54,272 bases of DNA from an uncultured Fimbriimonadales bacterium (GTDB taxonomy: Bacteria; Armatimonadota; Fimbriimonadia; Fimbriimonadales; GBS-DC): contig CALKLF010000003.1 in NCBI GenBank assembly GCA_937992175.1, positions 1 to 54,272 on the forward strand, in the 5' to 3' direction. Positions 17,861-27,058 of the stretch are shown here, one piece after another (position 1 is the first letter of the stretch; each line of letters opens with the position of its first letter). The translations under genes were made by a program, and so were the position numbers. The notes under the pieces were generated by a model, which was given only the letters and a program-made list of their open reading frames with translations, ran no database searches and was not told the DNA's origin.

Positions 17861-20533
17861 TCACTTATCCACTGCGATCTGCACGCGCTTGCGCAGGTTC
17901 GCCTGTGCGGCTGCTAATCGCGCAATCGGCACGCGGAACGGCGAGCAGCTCACATAATCCAGCCCCACCTCGTGGCAGAACTCAATCGAGGCAGGGTCGC
18001 CGCCGTGCTCGCCGCAGATGCCCACCTTCAAATCGGGGCGCACCGCCCGCCCAAGGTCAAACGCCATCCGAATCAGCTTGCCCACGCCGTCGCGGTCCAG
18101 CGTGACGAACGGGTTCTCCGGCAGGATTTTATGCTCCACATAGTAGGCGAGGAACTTGCCCTCGGCGTCGTCGCGGCTGAAGCCGAAGGTGGTCTGCGTG
18201 AGGTCGTTCGTGCCGAAGGAGAAGAACTGCGCGTACTGGGCGATCTCGTCGGCGGTCAGCGCAGCGCGCGGGATTTCGATCATCGTGCCGAACTTGTAGT
18301 CCACGCGCACGCCCTCGCGCTCCATCACCTCTTTGGCGACGCGCTCCAGATGCTCGCGGGCGAGTTTCAGCTCGTTCACATGCCCCACCAGCGGGATCAT
18401 AATCTCCACATGGGGGTCGTAGCCGCGTCGCGCCGCCTCCGCCGCCGCTTCCAGAATCGCCGCCACCTGCATCTCCACGATTTCGGGGTACAACAGCGAC
18501 AGGCGCACGCCGCGCAGCCCCAACATCGGGTTCGCCTCGTGCAGCTCCTCTACGCGCTGCAACAGGCGGCGTTTCTCGGCAAGCTCGGACGAGTCGGGCG
18601 CGGTCAGCTCCAGCTGCGCCACTTCACGAATCAGGTCTTCGTAGCGGGGCAGGAACTCGTGCAGCGGCGGGTCGATGAGCCGAATCGTCACGGGCAACCC
18701 GCGCATCACCTCAAAGATTTCAAAGAAGTCCTGTTGCTGAAAAGGCAGTAATCGGCTCAGCGCTTCACGCCGCTCCTTTTCAGTTTTGGCGAGGATCATC
18801 TCCTGCATGATGGGCAGGCGTTGCTCACCGAAGAACATATGCTCGGTACGTGCCAGTCCGATGCCCTCCGCGCCGAACTCGAGGGCTTTGGCAGCGTCGT
18901 GGGGGTTATCGGCGTTGGCACGCACGCGCAGGCGGCGGAAATCGTCTGCCCACTTCAGCAGGGTATGCAGCTCGGCGGTGAGTTCAGGCTCTTCGGTAGG
19001 CACTGCGCCCTTGTACACCTTGCCCGTGCTACCGTCGATACTGATAAAGTCGCTCTCGCGCACGGTAATCGTCTCGCCGTTCAGGCTCACGGTGAACAGG
19101 TTTTCGTGTTCGTCCACGCTGATTGCCTCGCAGCCCGCCACGCACGGAATGCCGAAACCGCGCGCGACCACAGCGGCGTGGCTGGTCATCCCCCCCCTCG
19201 CCGTCAGAATACCTTTCGACGCCAGCATCCCGCCCACATCATCGGGGTTGGTTTCGGGGCGCACGAGGATCACGGGTTCGTGCTTGCCCAGCTCCATCGC
19301 GCGTTTGGAGTCGAACACGGCTCGCCCGCTTGCTGCGCCGGGCGATGCACCCAGCCCCTGCGCCAGCAGCGGGTACTCGCCCGTCGCCAATGCGCGCTCG
19401 TCCAGATGGGGGTGCAGCAGCTGGTCTAAGTGGCTTGGCTGTACGCGCAGAATTGCCTCGTCGCGCCCAATCAGCCCTTCCTGCGCCATGTCGACGGCGA
19501 TTTTCACAGCGGCGCGCCCCGTGCGCTTACCTACGCGACACTGCAGCATCCACAGTCGCCCCCGCTCCACCGTGAACTCCAGATCCATCATGTCGCGATA
19601 GTGGCGCTCCAGTCGCTCGGCGATCTCGAGAAACTGCTGATACACTTCGGGCATGCGTTCGTGCAGCGCGCTCAGGGGCAGCGGGGTGCGCACGCCTGCT
19701 ACCACATCCTCACCCTGCGCATTTGGCAAGAACTCGCCGTACAGCTCGCGCTCACCTGTGGCGGGGTCGCGCGTGAACGCCACGCCCGTGCCCGAATCGT
19801 CGCCCATGTTGCCGAATACCATCGCCTGCACATTGCACGCCGTGCCCAAATCGTGTGGAATCTTTTCGCGCTCGCGGTAAATCACGGCGCGCTCGTTATT
19901 CCACGAACGGAACACCGCCTCAATCGCCATCTCCAGCTGCTGGAAGGGGTCTTGGGGGAACTCTTTGCCCTGATCGCGCACGAGCTGTTTGAACTCCTTC
20001 ACTAACTCCTTGAGTGCGTCGGCGGGCACTTCGGTATCCTGCTTGACGCCCAGCCGATGCTTCAACGCCTCGAACCGCTCCTCGAACAGCCGCTTGGGGA
20101 TGTCCATCACCACATCGCTGAACATCATCACGAAGCGGCGATAGGCGTCATATACAAAACGGGGGTTTTTCGTGAGCTTCACCATGCCCGCGGCGGTTGC
20201 GTCGTTCAGTCCGAGGTTCAAAATCGTGTCCATCATGCCAGGCATAGAGAACTTCGCCCCAGAACGCACGGAGACCAGCAGCGGGTTATTCGGGTCGCCG
20301 AACTTTTTGCCCACGCGCCCCTCCACGATTTGCATTTTCTCGCGCACTTCCTGCATCAAGCCGTCGGGCAGACGCAGGCGCTTCATATAGCCGCGGCACA
20401 CATCGGTGGTAATCGTAAATCCGGGCGGCACAGGGAGTCCGATATTGGTCATCTCGGCGAGGTTTGCGCCTTTGCCGCCAAGCAAATCGCGCATGTCCGC
20501 GCTGCCTTCCTCAAAAAGATACACTCGCTTCAT
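17861..20533 (-). CDS. ppdK: Pyruvate, phosphate dikinase
   Basis: Interconverts pyruvate, ATP and phosphate with PEP, AMP and PPi. In anaerobes and thermophiles it serves glycolysis or gluconeogenesis. 890 residues, the normal family length. KRVYLFEEGSADMRDLLGGKGANLAEM opens the ATP-grasp domain. GGMTSHAAVVARGFGIPCVAG near residue 450 holds the phosphorylated His. The C-terminal PEP/pyruvate TIM barrel has GIGLARTEHMFF, EIMIPLVGHVNELKLA, SFGTNDLTQTTFGFSRDDAE and GICGEHGGDPASI. ATG 20533 follows AGGAGG at 6 bases. A longer frame to 20587 lacks support. It appears to be a single-gene unit. Confidence 0.96.
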   Translation of the reverse strand: MKRVYLFEEGSADMRDLLGGKGANLAEMTNIGLPVPPGFTITTDVCRGYMKRLRLPDGLMQEVREKMQIVEGRVGKKFGDPNNPLLVSVRSGAKFSMPGMMDTILNLGLNDATAAGMVKLTKNPRFVYDAYRRFVMMFSDVVMDIPKRLFEERFEALKHRLGVKQDTEVPADALKELVKEFKQLVRDQGKEFPQDPFQQLEMAIEAVFRSWNNERAVIYREREKIPHDLGTACNVQAMVFGNMGDDSGTGVAFTRDPATGERELYGEFLPNAQGEDVVAGVRTPLPLSALHERMPEVYQQFLEIAERLERHYRDMMDLEFTVERGRLWMLQCRVGKRTGRAAVKIAVDMAQEGLIGRDEAILRVQPSHLDQLLHPHLDERALATGEYPLLAQGLGASPGAASGRAVFDSKRAMELGKHEPVILVRPETNPDDVGGMLASKGILTARGGMTSHAAVVARGFGIPCVAGCEAISVDEHENLFTVSLNGETITVRESDFISIDGSTGKVYKGAVPTEEPELTAELHTLLKWADDFRRLRVRANADNPHDAAKALEFGAEGIGLARTEHMFFGEQRLPIMQEMILAKTEKERREALSRLLPFQQQDFFEIFEVMRGLPVTIRLIDPPLHEFLPRYEDLIREVAQLELTAPDSSELAEKRRLLQRVEELHEANPMLGLRGVRLSLLYPEIVEMQVAAILEAAAEAARRGYDPHVEIMIPLVGHVNELKLAREHLERVAKEVMEREGVRVDYKFGTMIEIPRAALTADEIAQYAQFFSFGTNDLTQTTFGFSRDDAEGKFLAYYVEHKILPENPFVTLDRDGVGKLIRMAFDLGRAVRPDLKVGICGEHGGDPASIEFCHEVGLDYVSCSPFRVPIARLAAAQANLRKRVQIAVDK

Positions 20534-21058
20534 ATCTGCCTCCTGTTGTATTCGTGCGCGACGGCGGCGTCGGGGGTTCGCCCGCATCGTTGGGGGTAGC
20601 CCTGTATATTATGGCATATTGAGTGTCTTGGAACCGTCGGCTGAGGGAGTGAATAAGTCCCTCAAAAGGTGAAGACGCCTTAATCTTTGGGGCACTTATG
20701 GGGTTTGGACAATAAACTGACCACAACCCACTCGGCTGAAGCTGTTCTTGTGCAAACGAAACCCCGCCTTCGCGAGGTTTAGCCCGTGCAGGCGGGCTTC
20801 GTTTGCATAGGAACGACTTTAGTCGAATGAGCATTCTGTAGGATTGCCCGTAATGGGGCACGGTAGGGGCACGCCCCGTGCGCGCCCTGCAGCAGCCCGT
20901 GCCACACGGCGTCCGCACCGAACTAATGTTAGATGTATATCTCCCCTCGAGTCTCCCTTTCGGCAGAATCCAGATAAGCGACGCCCGCGATTACCGCAAA
21001 CTCTCCCTCTCGCCGTGCCTTTGGTACGAACGCTCTGCGCCCTAAGCTCTGATCGGCG
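20534..21058. other. Gene-free stretch with palindromic repeats
   Basis: No credible coding sequence was found. It holds a long imperfect inverted repeat whose arms are GCAAACGAA-ACCCCGCCT (20752-20769) and AGGCGGG-CTTCGTTTGC (20790-20806). A second GC-rich palindrome (GCACGG...CCGTGC) lies around 20858-20882. The sequence AAGTCCCTCAA near 20654 recurs near 32992 and, less exactly, near 54132, marking another dispersed unit. Possible promoter for ppdK on the minus strand was not recognised. Confidence 0.6.
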
Positions 21059-21862
21059 TCACAGACCCGCTAAATAGCGCAGCGACTCGCGCGTCATCGT
21101 CTCAGGATCAGGGGAGTAGTCAAACGGCTCCAGCGACGCCCAGCCCTGATAGCCGACCTCGCGCAGCGCGTTCAGAATCGGCGCAAAGTCGGTCTCGCCA
21201 TAGCCCGGCGCACGCAGGTTCGAATCGTTCAGGTGCACATGCGCGACAAACGGCGCGTACTGGCGTATGAGCGCGGGCACATCGTCGGTTTCCGCCAGCG
21301 CGCTTTTCACATCGAGCATCGTGCGCAGGTTCGGATGGCTTGCCTGCTTCACCAGCGCGACTGCCTCGCCCAGCCGTTGCACGACATTCGTTTCGGGCAA
21401 CGGCTCCAGCAGTAGCAGAATCCCCTCCTGCTCGCATACGCGCAGGGCGGGTTGCAGCGTCTCCAGCCAGAGCTGCGCTGCCTCGTCGGGCGTGAGGGGC
21501 GGGATTGCCTCGCGCTGTTTCGGGGAGCCGAACACCATCACCCTGCCGCCAACCTCCGCGCAGAATTGTGCCAGCTCCGTCAGATACGCCGCCGTCGCCT
21601 GACGCACCACAGGGTCGGGATGAGTTGCGTGCATGCCTGGGGGCGACCAGAGCAGCATGTGCAGCCCGACGATTTGCAAGCCATATTGCTCGGCAGTCGC
21701 GCGAATCGCGGCGCGCGCGTCCGCGTCCAGCTGCTCCACCCGCTCCGCGAAGGTGAAGGGGGCTAACTCCACGCCCTCATAGCCCGCGTCGGAGAGTAGC
21801 GCACAGGCGTCCGCCCAGCGCATGTGCCTCAGCACCTCATTACACAGGGCGTACCGAACCAA
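21059..21862 (-). CDS. Sugar phosphate isomerase/epimerase family TIM-barrel protein
   Basis: 267 residues, xylose-isomerase-like AP-endonuclease-2 fold. GYEGVELAPF, GLQIVGLHMLLWSP, AEVGGRVMVFGSPKQR, EGILLLLEPLPETNVV, LRTMLDVKSA, FVAHVHLNDSNLRAPGYGETDF and GYQGWASLEPFDYSPDP follow the order of this family. The metal-binding Glu in LLLEPL, the Asp in MLDV, the His in HVHLND and the Glu in SLEPF are all present, so it is probably an active isomerase or epimerase. The substrate cannot be told. Its start lies 6 bases from the stop of the upstream nuclease-fold gene, so the two form an operon. Confidence 0.85.
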   Translation of the reverse strand: MVRYALCNEVLRHMRWADACALLSDAGYEGVELAPFTFAERVEQLDADARAAIRATAEQYGLQIVGLHMLLWSPPGMHATHPDPVVRQATAAYLTELAQFCAEVGGRVMVFGSPKQREAIPPLTPDEAAQLWLETLQPALRVCEQEGILLLLEPLPETNVVQRLGEAVALVKQASHPNLRTMLDVKSALAETDDVPALIRQYAPFVAHVHLNDSNLRAPGYGETDFAPILNALREVGYQGWASLEPFDYSPDPETMTRESLRYLAGL

Positions 21863-21868
21863 CTCGCC

Positions 21869-22228
21869 TCACTCCTCGTCATGTGTCAGCGGCGCGCGCT
21901 CCACCCCATACTTGACCATCAACTTCTCAAAGTCGCGCGGACTCATGAGCTTGATGTTGATGTCGGGGCGCAGGGCGCGCAGCAGCGCGATTTTGCGACG
22001 CTTGCGCCGATTGATGTTCGCACGACGCACGGTCAACTCCACATAGAGGTCATAGTCGGGCAGATAGAAGTCGGGGGTGAAGCACTCTTTGGGGTTGCCG
22101 TCGTCGTCCGTGCGTAGCACGAAAGTGTGAGGCTCATACTCCCAGCGAATCCGGTAATAATCCAGCAGGCGTGCGAACGCCTCCTCGCTGGGATGCACAA
22201 ACGAGACCGTCGCCTTGCGACTCCGCAC
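21869..22228 (-). CDS. PD-(D/E)XK-like small protein
   Basis: 119 residues. The centre reads FTPDFYLPDYDLYVELTVRR, followed by NINRRKRRKIALLRALRPDINIKLM. The pattern P-D-F-x-x-P-x-x-x-x-x-V-E-L followed by a Lys/Arg-rich helix is that of restriction-endonuclease-like folds (Asp in PDF and Glu in VEL as metal ligands; the canonical Lys after E-x is replaced by Thr, with Arg/Lys further on). HPSEEAFARLLDYYRIRWEYEP at the N-terminus is also typical of these small nucleases. It may act in DNA or RNA turnover, but this is not established. Upstream partner of the TIM-barrel gene. Confidence 0.7.
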   Translation of the reverse strand: MRSRKATVSFVHPSEEAFARLLDYYRIRWEYEPHTFVLRTDDDGNPKECFTPDFYLPDYDLYVELTVRRANINRRKRRKIALLRALRPDINIKLMSPRDFEKLMVKYGVERAPLTHDEE

Positions 22229-22333
22229 TCTGGTTTATGCCTCCGCTGCCCGTATTATACACAATCTGCGTTAAGAGTGTGTTAACCCCGCGCTTTTTCC
22301 TCGTGCAGGGTATACTTTCGTTAGGTGAATCTG

Positions 22334-23068
22334 ATGAACACGATGCGTTTCTGGGCGTTGACGGTTGGGGTCGTCAGTCTTCTGCTGCTGCAGCCGACGG
22401 CGCAGCAAGCAAAACCGCAAAATGCACAACAGGTGTTGAACCGTATGACGCAGGCGATGGGCGTCGCGCAAGCCGCCAAAATCCGCACGATTCAAATAGC
22501 GGGCGTGATGCAATACCCAGCGCAGGGCATCCAGGCACGCTATGAGATGCTCTACAAAGCGCCGAACAAGATTCTCGTCAAGACGACCATTCAGGGCGTT
22601 GGCGAAGTGTTACAAGGCTATGACGGTAAGGTGGGCTGGGCTAAGGATCCAATAATGGGACTGCGTGAGCTGAAGGGCGCGGAGCTGGAGCAGATGCGTC
22701 AGAGCGCGGAGAGCGGTCCGCAGAACGACATTCGCAAAATCCTCCGCAATCCGAAACTGACAGGGCAAGAAAAAGTGGGCAACCGCAACGCTTATGTCAT
22801 CTCGGCGCAATCCCGTCTAGGCAGCCCAATTAAGGTCTACATCGATAGTCAGCGCTACCTCCCACTACGCATAGATATGCAGGCTGCTACCCCGCAAGGT
22901 AACCTCAATATCGCTATCTTTTTCGAGGACTACCGCAAGGTGGAGGGGATTATGTACGCCTTCACGACCCGACAATCCGCAGCAGGCGTTGAAACGGTCA
23001 CGAAAATAGAGCGCGTGCGCCACGACGCGCCCATCAACGACTCGGTCTTCCGCAAGCCGAAGAACTGA
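22334..23068 (+). CDS. Secreted LolA-like outer-membrane lipoprotein-sorting family protein
   Basis: About 244 residues. A signal peptide is evident (NTMRFWALTVGVVSLLLLQPTAQQ). The mature chain starts with a helix (AQQVLNRMTQAMGVAQAAKIRTIQIAG) and then a run of strands. YEMLYKAPNKILVKTTIQGVGEVLQGYDGKVGWAKDP is the hallmark (x-x-Y-x-K-x-P-N-K-...-G-x-x-G-x-x-x-W) of LolA/MucB-type half-barrels. VYIDSQRYLPLRIDMQ and FFEDYRKVEGIMYAF follow the same fold. ATG 22334 is preferred over GTG 22325. It ends one base before the ABC ATPase gene, so it likely works with that transporter. Confidence 0.75.
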   Translation: MNTMRFWALTVGVVSLLLLQPTAQQAKPQNAQQVLNRMTQAMGVAQAAKIRTIQIAGVMQYPAQGIQARYEMLYKAPNKILVKTTIQGVGEVLQGYDGKVGWAKDPIMGLRELKGAELEQMRQSAESGPQNDIRKILRNPKLTGQEKVGNRNAYVISAQSRLGSPIKVYIDSQRYLPLRIDMQAATPQGNLNIAIFFEDYRKVEGIMYAFTTRQSAAGVETVTKIERVRHDAPINDSVFRKPKN

Positions 23069-23069
23069 G

Positions 23070-23819
23070 ATGCTGCTCGTTGAGAACCTGAGCAAGTCGT
23101 TCAAGGGCTTTCGCGCGGTGGACGGCGTGAGCTTTCGCGTGGAGCCAGGCGAGATTGTCGGGCTGCTGGGACCCAATGGCGCAGGCAAAACGACCACCCT
23201 GCGCTGCATCACGGGCATTCTGAAGCCCGACGCGGGACGCATCCAGATCGGTGAGTACGACCTGGCGACGCAGGAACAGCAGGCGAAACGGCTGCTGGCG
23301 TTTATTCCCGAACTGCCGAACCCCTACGAACTGCTCACCGTGCGCGAGCATATGAAACTCGTCGCGATGTGCTACGACACACTTCCTCTGTACGAACAAC
23401 GCGCCGACGAACTGCTCCAGCGCTATGAACTCGCCGACAAAGCGAACGCGCTCGCGGGCACGCTCTCCAAAGGCATGAAACAGAAACTGGCGGTGGTGTG
23501 CGCCCTTGTGCATGACGCGAAGGTGTTCCTGTGCGACGAGCCGCTGATGGGCATCGATCCGCGCGGGCAATACACCTTCAAAGCGGAACTGCAACGGCTA
23601 CGCGACGAGGGCTGCGCGATTCTGGTCAGCACCCACCAGCTCGACACTGCCGAACGGCTCTGCGACCGCGTGATTATCATGCACAAGGGACGGCTGCTCA
23701 CTGAGGGCACGCTTATCGAACTGCAACAGCGCGCCCAGATGGATGGCAGCACCCTCGAAGAGGTGTTCCTGCGCCTGACGGAAGAGTCCGAGCAGGCAGT
23801 CGCGGTAGAGACGGTTTAA
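23070..23819 (+). CDS. ABC transporter ATP-binding protein (ABC-2 type)
   Basis: 249 residues. Walker A GPNGAGKTT (34-42), Q-loop replaced by the FIPELPN segment, signature LSKGMKQK, Walker B VFLCDEPLMGID and H-loop STHQ are all present. The family closest by pattern is the ABC-2 (CcmA/Nod/drug/bacitracin) ATPase class. No permease gene is adjacent, so its membrane partner must be elsewhere. It is tightly packed between the LolA-like gene (1-base gap) and a decarboxylase whose ATG overlaps its TAA, so the three are translationally coupled. Confidence 0.9.
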   Translation: MLLVENLSKSFKGFRAVDGVSFRVEPGEIVGLLGPNGAGKTTTLRCITGILKPDAGRIQIGEYDLATQEQQAKRLLAFIPELPNPYELLTVREHMKLVAMCYDTLPLYEQRADELLQRYELADKANALAGTLSKGMKQKLAVVCALVHDAKVFLCDEPLMGIDPRGQYTFKAELQRLRDEGCAILVSTHQLDTAERLCDRVIIMHKGRLLTEGTLIELQQRAQMDGSTLEEVFLRLTEESEQAVAVETV

Positions 23820-25258
23820 TGGAAGGCATGCACCCCAACGCGCCGCTGGATTTCGACGCCGACACGATGCGTCAGATGGGCTACCGCGTGGTGGACGCGC
23901 TGGTCGACTACTGGCAGAGCCTGCACGAGCGTCCGCTGGGCAAACGCCCATCGCGTGAGGCGTTAGAGCCGCTTCTTAGCGAACCGACGCCGCAGCTATC
24001 ACAGCCGTTCGAGGCGGTGCTGGACGAGTTCCTGCAGAAGGTGCTGCCGAACATCGTCAAGGTAGACCATCCGCGCTACTTCGCGTTCGTGCCCGCGCCG
24101 AACGAGTATGTGGGCGTGCTGGCGGACTTCCTCTCGGCAGGAATGAACATCTTCGTGGGCACATGGATGGTGGGCGCGGGGGCGACGCAAGTGGAGCGCG
24201 TGGTCATTCGCTGGCTGTGCAACTGGTTCGGCATGCCAGAGAGCGCAGGTGGGCTGTTCGTGAGCGGCGGCTCGGTGGCGAACCTGGTGTGCCTTGCGGC
24301 GGCGCGGCAGCGGTATCCCGAAGCGCTCGCGCGCGGCAGGGTCTATTATTCCGACCAGACGCACTCCTGCGTGGCGCGGGCGTGGCGCATTCTCGGCTTG
24401 CGCGAGCAGCAGCTCTGTGTGCTGCCCTGCGACGAGAACTTTCAGATCCCTCTCGGCGCACTCACAGAGCAGATTCGGCGCGACCGCGAGGCGGGCTGGC
24501 TGCCGTTCTGCGTCGTTGCCAACGCGGGCACAACCAACACGGGCGCAGTAGACCCCCTGAACGCCTTAGCCGACCTGTGCACGGCGGAGGGGTTGTGGCT
24601 GCACGCCGACGGCGCATACGGCGCAGCCGCCGTCCTCACCGAGGAGGGCAGGCGGCGACTTGATGGCATCCACCGCCTCGATTCGCTCGCCGTAGACCCC
24701 CACAAGTGGCTCTATCAACCGATGATGGCGGGCTGCGCCATCGTGCGCGAGTTCGAGCAGCTGCGCGTGGCGTTCCGAATCCTGCCCCCCTACTTGCAGG
24801 ACAAGGAGCGTGGCGCGGTGGGCGTGGATTTATGCGATTATGGCGTCGAACTCTCACGCAACTTCCGCGCCCTCAAGTTCTGGATGTCGCTCAAGACGCA
24901 CGGCGTCGAAGCGTTTCGGCAGGCGATGGAGTGGAATCTGCACCTGACGCGCGTCGCGGAGCAGGCGATTCGCGAACTGCCTCACTGGCGCGTCGTCTCG
25001 CCCGCGACGATGGGAATTGTGGCGTTCCGCTATGAGCCGCCCGAACTCAACGCGGAGCAGGCAGACGCGCTCAACCGCGCGCTGGTGGACACGATGCTCC
25101 ACGACGGCTTCGCGCTGGTCAGCTCGACGGTCTTACGGGGGCGCGTCGCACTACGCATGTGTACGCTGAACCCCCGCGCGACCGAAGCCGATGTGCGCGA
25201 AACCGTGCGACGCCTGAACGAGTTCGCCCTGACGATGGCTACCCCCGCGGCGAGATGA
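23819..25258 (+). CDS. Aromatic-L-amino-acid-decarboxylase-like PLP enzyme (group II)
   Basis: 479 residues, the usual length. DHPRYFAFVPAPNEYVGVLADFL, GLFVSGGSVANLVCLAAAR, ANAGTTNTGAVDPL, LHADGAYGAAAVL and DPHKWLYQP (PLP lysine) mark a group II decarboxylase. The residue string around YLQD and the F-R-A-L-K-F-W-M-S-L motif are typical of the aromatic amino acid branch. Substrate could be tryptophan, tyrosine, phenylalanine or DOPA, and this cannot be settled by eye. ATG 23819 overlaps the ATPase stop by one base. The 3' end overlaps the convergent khpB gene by 20 bp. Confidence 0.88.
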   Translation: MEGMHPNAPLDFDADTMRQMGYRVVDALVDYWQSLHERPLGKRPSREALEPLLSEPTPQLSQPFEAVLDEFLQKVLPNIVKVDHPRYFAFVPAPNEYVGVLADFLSAGMNIFVGTWMVGAGATQVERVVIRWLCNWFGMPESAGGLFVSGGSVANLVCLAAARQRYPEALARGRVYYSDQTHSCVARAWRILGLREQQLCVLPCDENFQIPLGALTEQIRRDREAGWLPFCVVANAGTTNTGAVDPLNALADLCTAEGLWLHADGAYGAAAVLTEEGRRRLDGIHRLDSLAVDPHKWLYQPMMAGCAIVREFEQLRVAFRILPPYLQDKERGAVGVDLCDYGVELSRNFRALKFWMSLKTHGVEAFRQAMEWNLHLTRVAEQAIRELPHWRVVSPATMGIVAFRYEPPELNAEQADALNRALVDTMLHDGFALVSSTVLRGRVALRMCTLNPRATEADVRETVRRLNEFALTMATPAAR

Positions 25259-25859
25259 CCACATAGCGGTTCGGCTCCTCGCCCTCGCTGTAGGTCATCA
25301 CTTCGGGGTCGTCCTTCAACGCCTGATGCACAATCCGCCGCTCGTGAGGGGGCATCGGGGGCAGCACCGCTTCCTCCCCGCGCAGCTTGACCTCGTTCGC
25401 TATCGCAATCACCTGATTGCGCAGTCGCTCCGTGCGACGGCGTCGCCAGCCCGCGCCGTCCAGCACCACGCGCACATGGGGATCAATCACGCGCGGCACG
25501 ATATTGTTCAACAGGAACTGCAGCCGATCCAGCACCTCGCCGTTTTTGCCGACCAGAATGTTCGCATCGCGTCCGACCAGCTCCACCTCCACATAGCGTC
25601 CGTGAGAGTGGCGCAACGCTGCCTGCACTTGAAGGGGCAGGCGTTTGATGAAGTGGTCAATATAGTCCGCGACTTTCCGCGCGACCTGCGGGGTCACGAC
25701 ATAGGGTTGCTCCTCTTCGATGAGCGTTGCGCGCACGCGGGGGGGATCCTCCTCCAGCACTTCGAACTCCACATGGGCGTTGCGCCCGACTCCCAACATG
25801 CCTAACGCCCGGCTCTTCGCCTCCTCTATGGTATTGCCAGTGGCTTCAACCGATGTCAT
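25239..25859 (-). CDS. khpB: RNA-binding protein KhpB (Jag/EloR)
   Basis: 206 residues. Three domains in order: Jag-N (VEATGNTIEEAKSRALGMLG), a KH domain (VELVGRDANILVGKNGEVLDRL, with the GKNG loop) and R3H (PPHERRIVHQALKDDPEVMTY). KhpB binds RNA with KhpA and affects cell elongation in Gram-positive bacteria. Gene order after yidC is the conserved one. ATG 25859 overlaps the last bases of yidC. The frame stays open to 26090, but that part is antisense to nothing else than yidC itself and lacks family similarity. AGGAGG sits 11 bases upstream, inside yidC. Confidence 0.9.
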   Translation of the reverse strand: MTSVEATGNTIEEAKSRALGMLGVGRNAHVEFEVLEEDPPRVRATLIEEEQPYVVTPQVARKVADYIDHFIKRLPLQVQAALRHSHGRYVEVELVGRDANILVGKNGEVLDRLQFLLNNIVPRVIDPHVRVVLDGAGWRRRRTERLRNQVIAIANEVKLRGEEAVLPPMPPHERRIVHQALKDDPEVMTYSEGEEPNRYVVISPRG

Positions 25860-27058
25860 CGTCTCCACTTCCTCCTGCTTAATTTTCGCTTTGAGCGTTT
25901 CTTGGGCGGCTGGTAGCCCATCGGCTTGGGCTTCTCCACCACGCCGTTGCGCGGCGCATGCGACTCGGAATCGTCGATCGGGGTTAGCTCCGGCGCAGGC
26001 GTGCGCATATAAAGCTTGTAGTGTACCGTATAAAACACATTCGTCAACAGCCAGTAGAGAATGAACGCGGCAGGGAACCGAAACTGCCACGAGAACACCA
26101 GCAGCATCAGCGTCGTGAAAATCGCCATCGTTTTCTGCATCTGCGCCTGCGACGGATCGGTAATCGTCAGGCGGCTCGTGATATACATACTGGCGGCGTA
26201 GAGCAGCACCAGCGGCGCATCGAACTGCCCTAAGTGCGCCCCCACAATCCCAGGAAACCGCGCCGCCATGTCGGGGTTAATCCACAGGAAATGCCCTGCG
26301 CGGAACTGCACCTGATACACCAGAAACGCATTATAGACCAGGATCAGGAACGGGATGGGTAGCAACGCATATAGACACCCTCCCATCGGGTTCACGCCGT
26401 ACTTTTTGTAGAGCGCCATCTGCCGCTGCATCAGTTCCTGACCTGTATATTTCTGTTGCAGCTCCAGCAGTTTCGGCTGCAGCTGCATCATCTTGCGCAT
26501 ACTGGCGAACTGGCGGTTGACCAGAGGAACCTGTATCAGGCGGATGACCGCTGCGATGAAAATGACTCCGAGAATGAACCGCGCGTCGCCCGCGAAGCGG
26601 AACAGCCCCATGATCGCGTCGAGGGCGCGATAGCTCGGCAATTGCCCCATCTCCTCGTCGATTTTGCGCGACACCTGCTCCAGCAAGGGCAGTCCCTGCT
26701 CCTTGTAGACCTTCGTATTGGGGTACAACTCTTCCAGCTGGCGCAGGCGGTTGTACGCCTCACGGGGGTTTTGCTTATCTTCGTAAAAGATTTTGGCTTC
26801 GAGCAAGATGCCCAGCGCACCGTACTCCGCGCCGCGATAGCGGTTCGCCAGCTCCTGAGCGCGGCGCGAAGCTTCCACATAATCTTTCTCCGCACGCAGC
26901 TTTTCGATCTCGGCGATTATCTGGTCAGGGGGCTTGTCCGACACAGGCGGACGCGAAAAGTAGCTCCAGCCCATAATCATAATGAGCCAGATAATCATCG
27001 AGATTACCAGTGTCTGCGTAAACAGTTTACGCTGATCGATAGGGTCCTGTTGCGCCAT
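25856..27058 (-). CDS. yidC: Membrane protein insertase YidC/Oxa1 with TPR-like N-terminal region
   Basis: Inserts and folds inner-membrane proteins. A first transmembrane helix ([16 protein letters not shown]) is followed by about 100 residues of helical hairpins with TPR character ([42 protein letters not shown]) instead of the large periplasmic beta domain of proteobacteria. Then come the insertase core helices: [20 protein letters not shown] (the conserved Arg is present), [36 protein letters not shown], and two further helices ending [16 protein letters not shown]. The tail is a Lys/Arg-rich stretch, as in ribosome-binding YidCs. 400 residues. Confidence 0.93.
   Translation of the reverse strand: MAQQDPIDQRKLFTQTLVISMIIWLIMIMGWSYFSRPPVSDKPPDQIIAEIEKLRAEKDYVEASRRAQELANRYRGAEYGALGILLEAKIFYEDKQNPREAYNRLRQLEELYPNTKVYKEQGLPLLEQVSRKIDEEMGQLPSYRALDAIMGLFRFAGDARFILGVIFIAAVIRLIQVPLVNRQFASMRKMMQLQPKLLELQQKYTGQELMQRQMALYKKYGVNPMGGCLYALLPIPFLILVYNAFLVYQVQFRAGHFLWINPDMAARFPGIVGAHLGQFDAPLVLLYAASMYITSRLTITDPSQAQMQKTMAIFTTLMLLVFSWQFRFPAAFILYWLLTNVFYTVHYKLYMRTPAPELTPIDDSESHAPRNGVVEKPKPMGYQPPKKRSKRKLSRRKWRR

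Noticed and set aside
17861-17875. DnaA box near TTATCCAC
   Set aside because: A single partial match inside the ppdK coding end, with no cluster of boxes.
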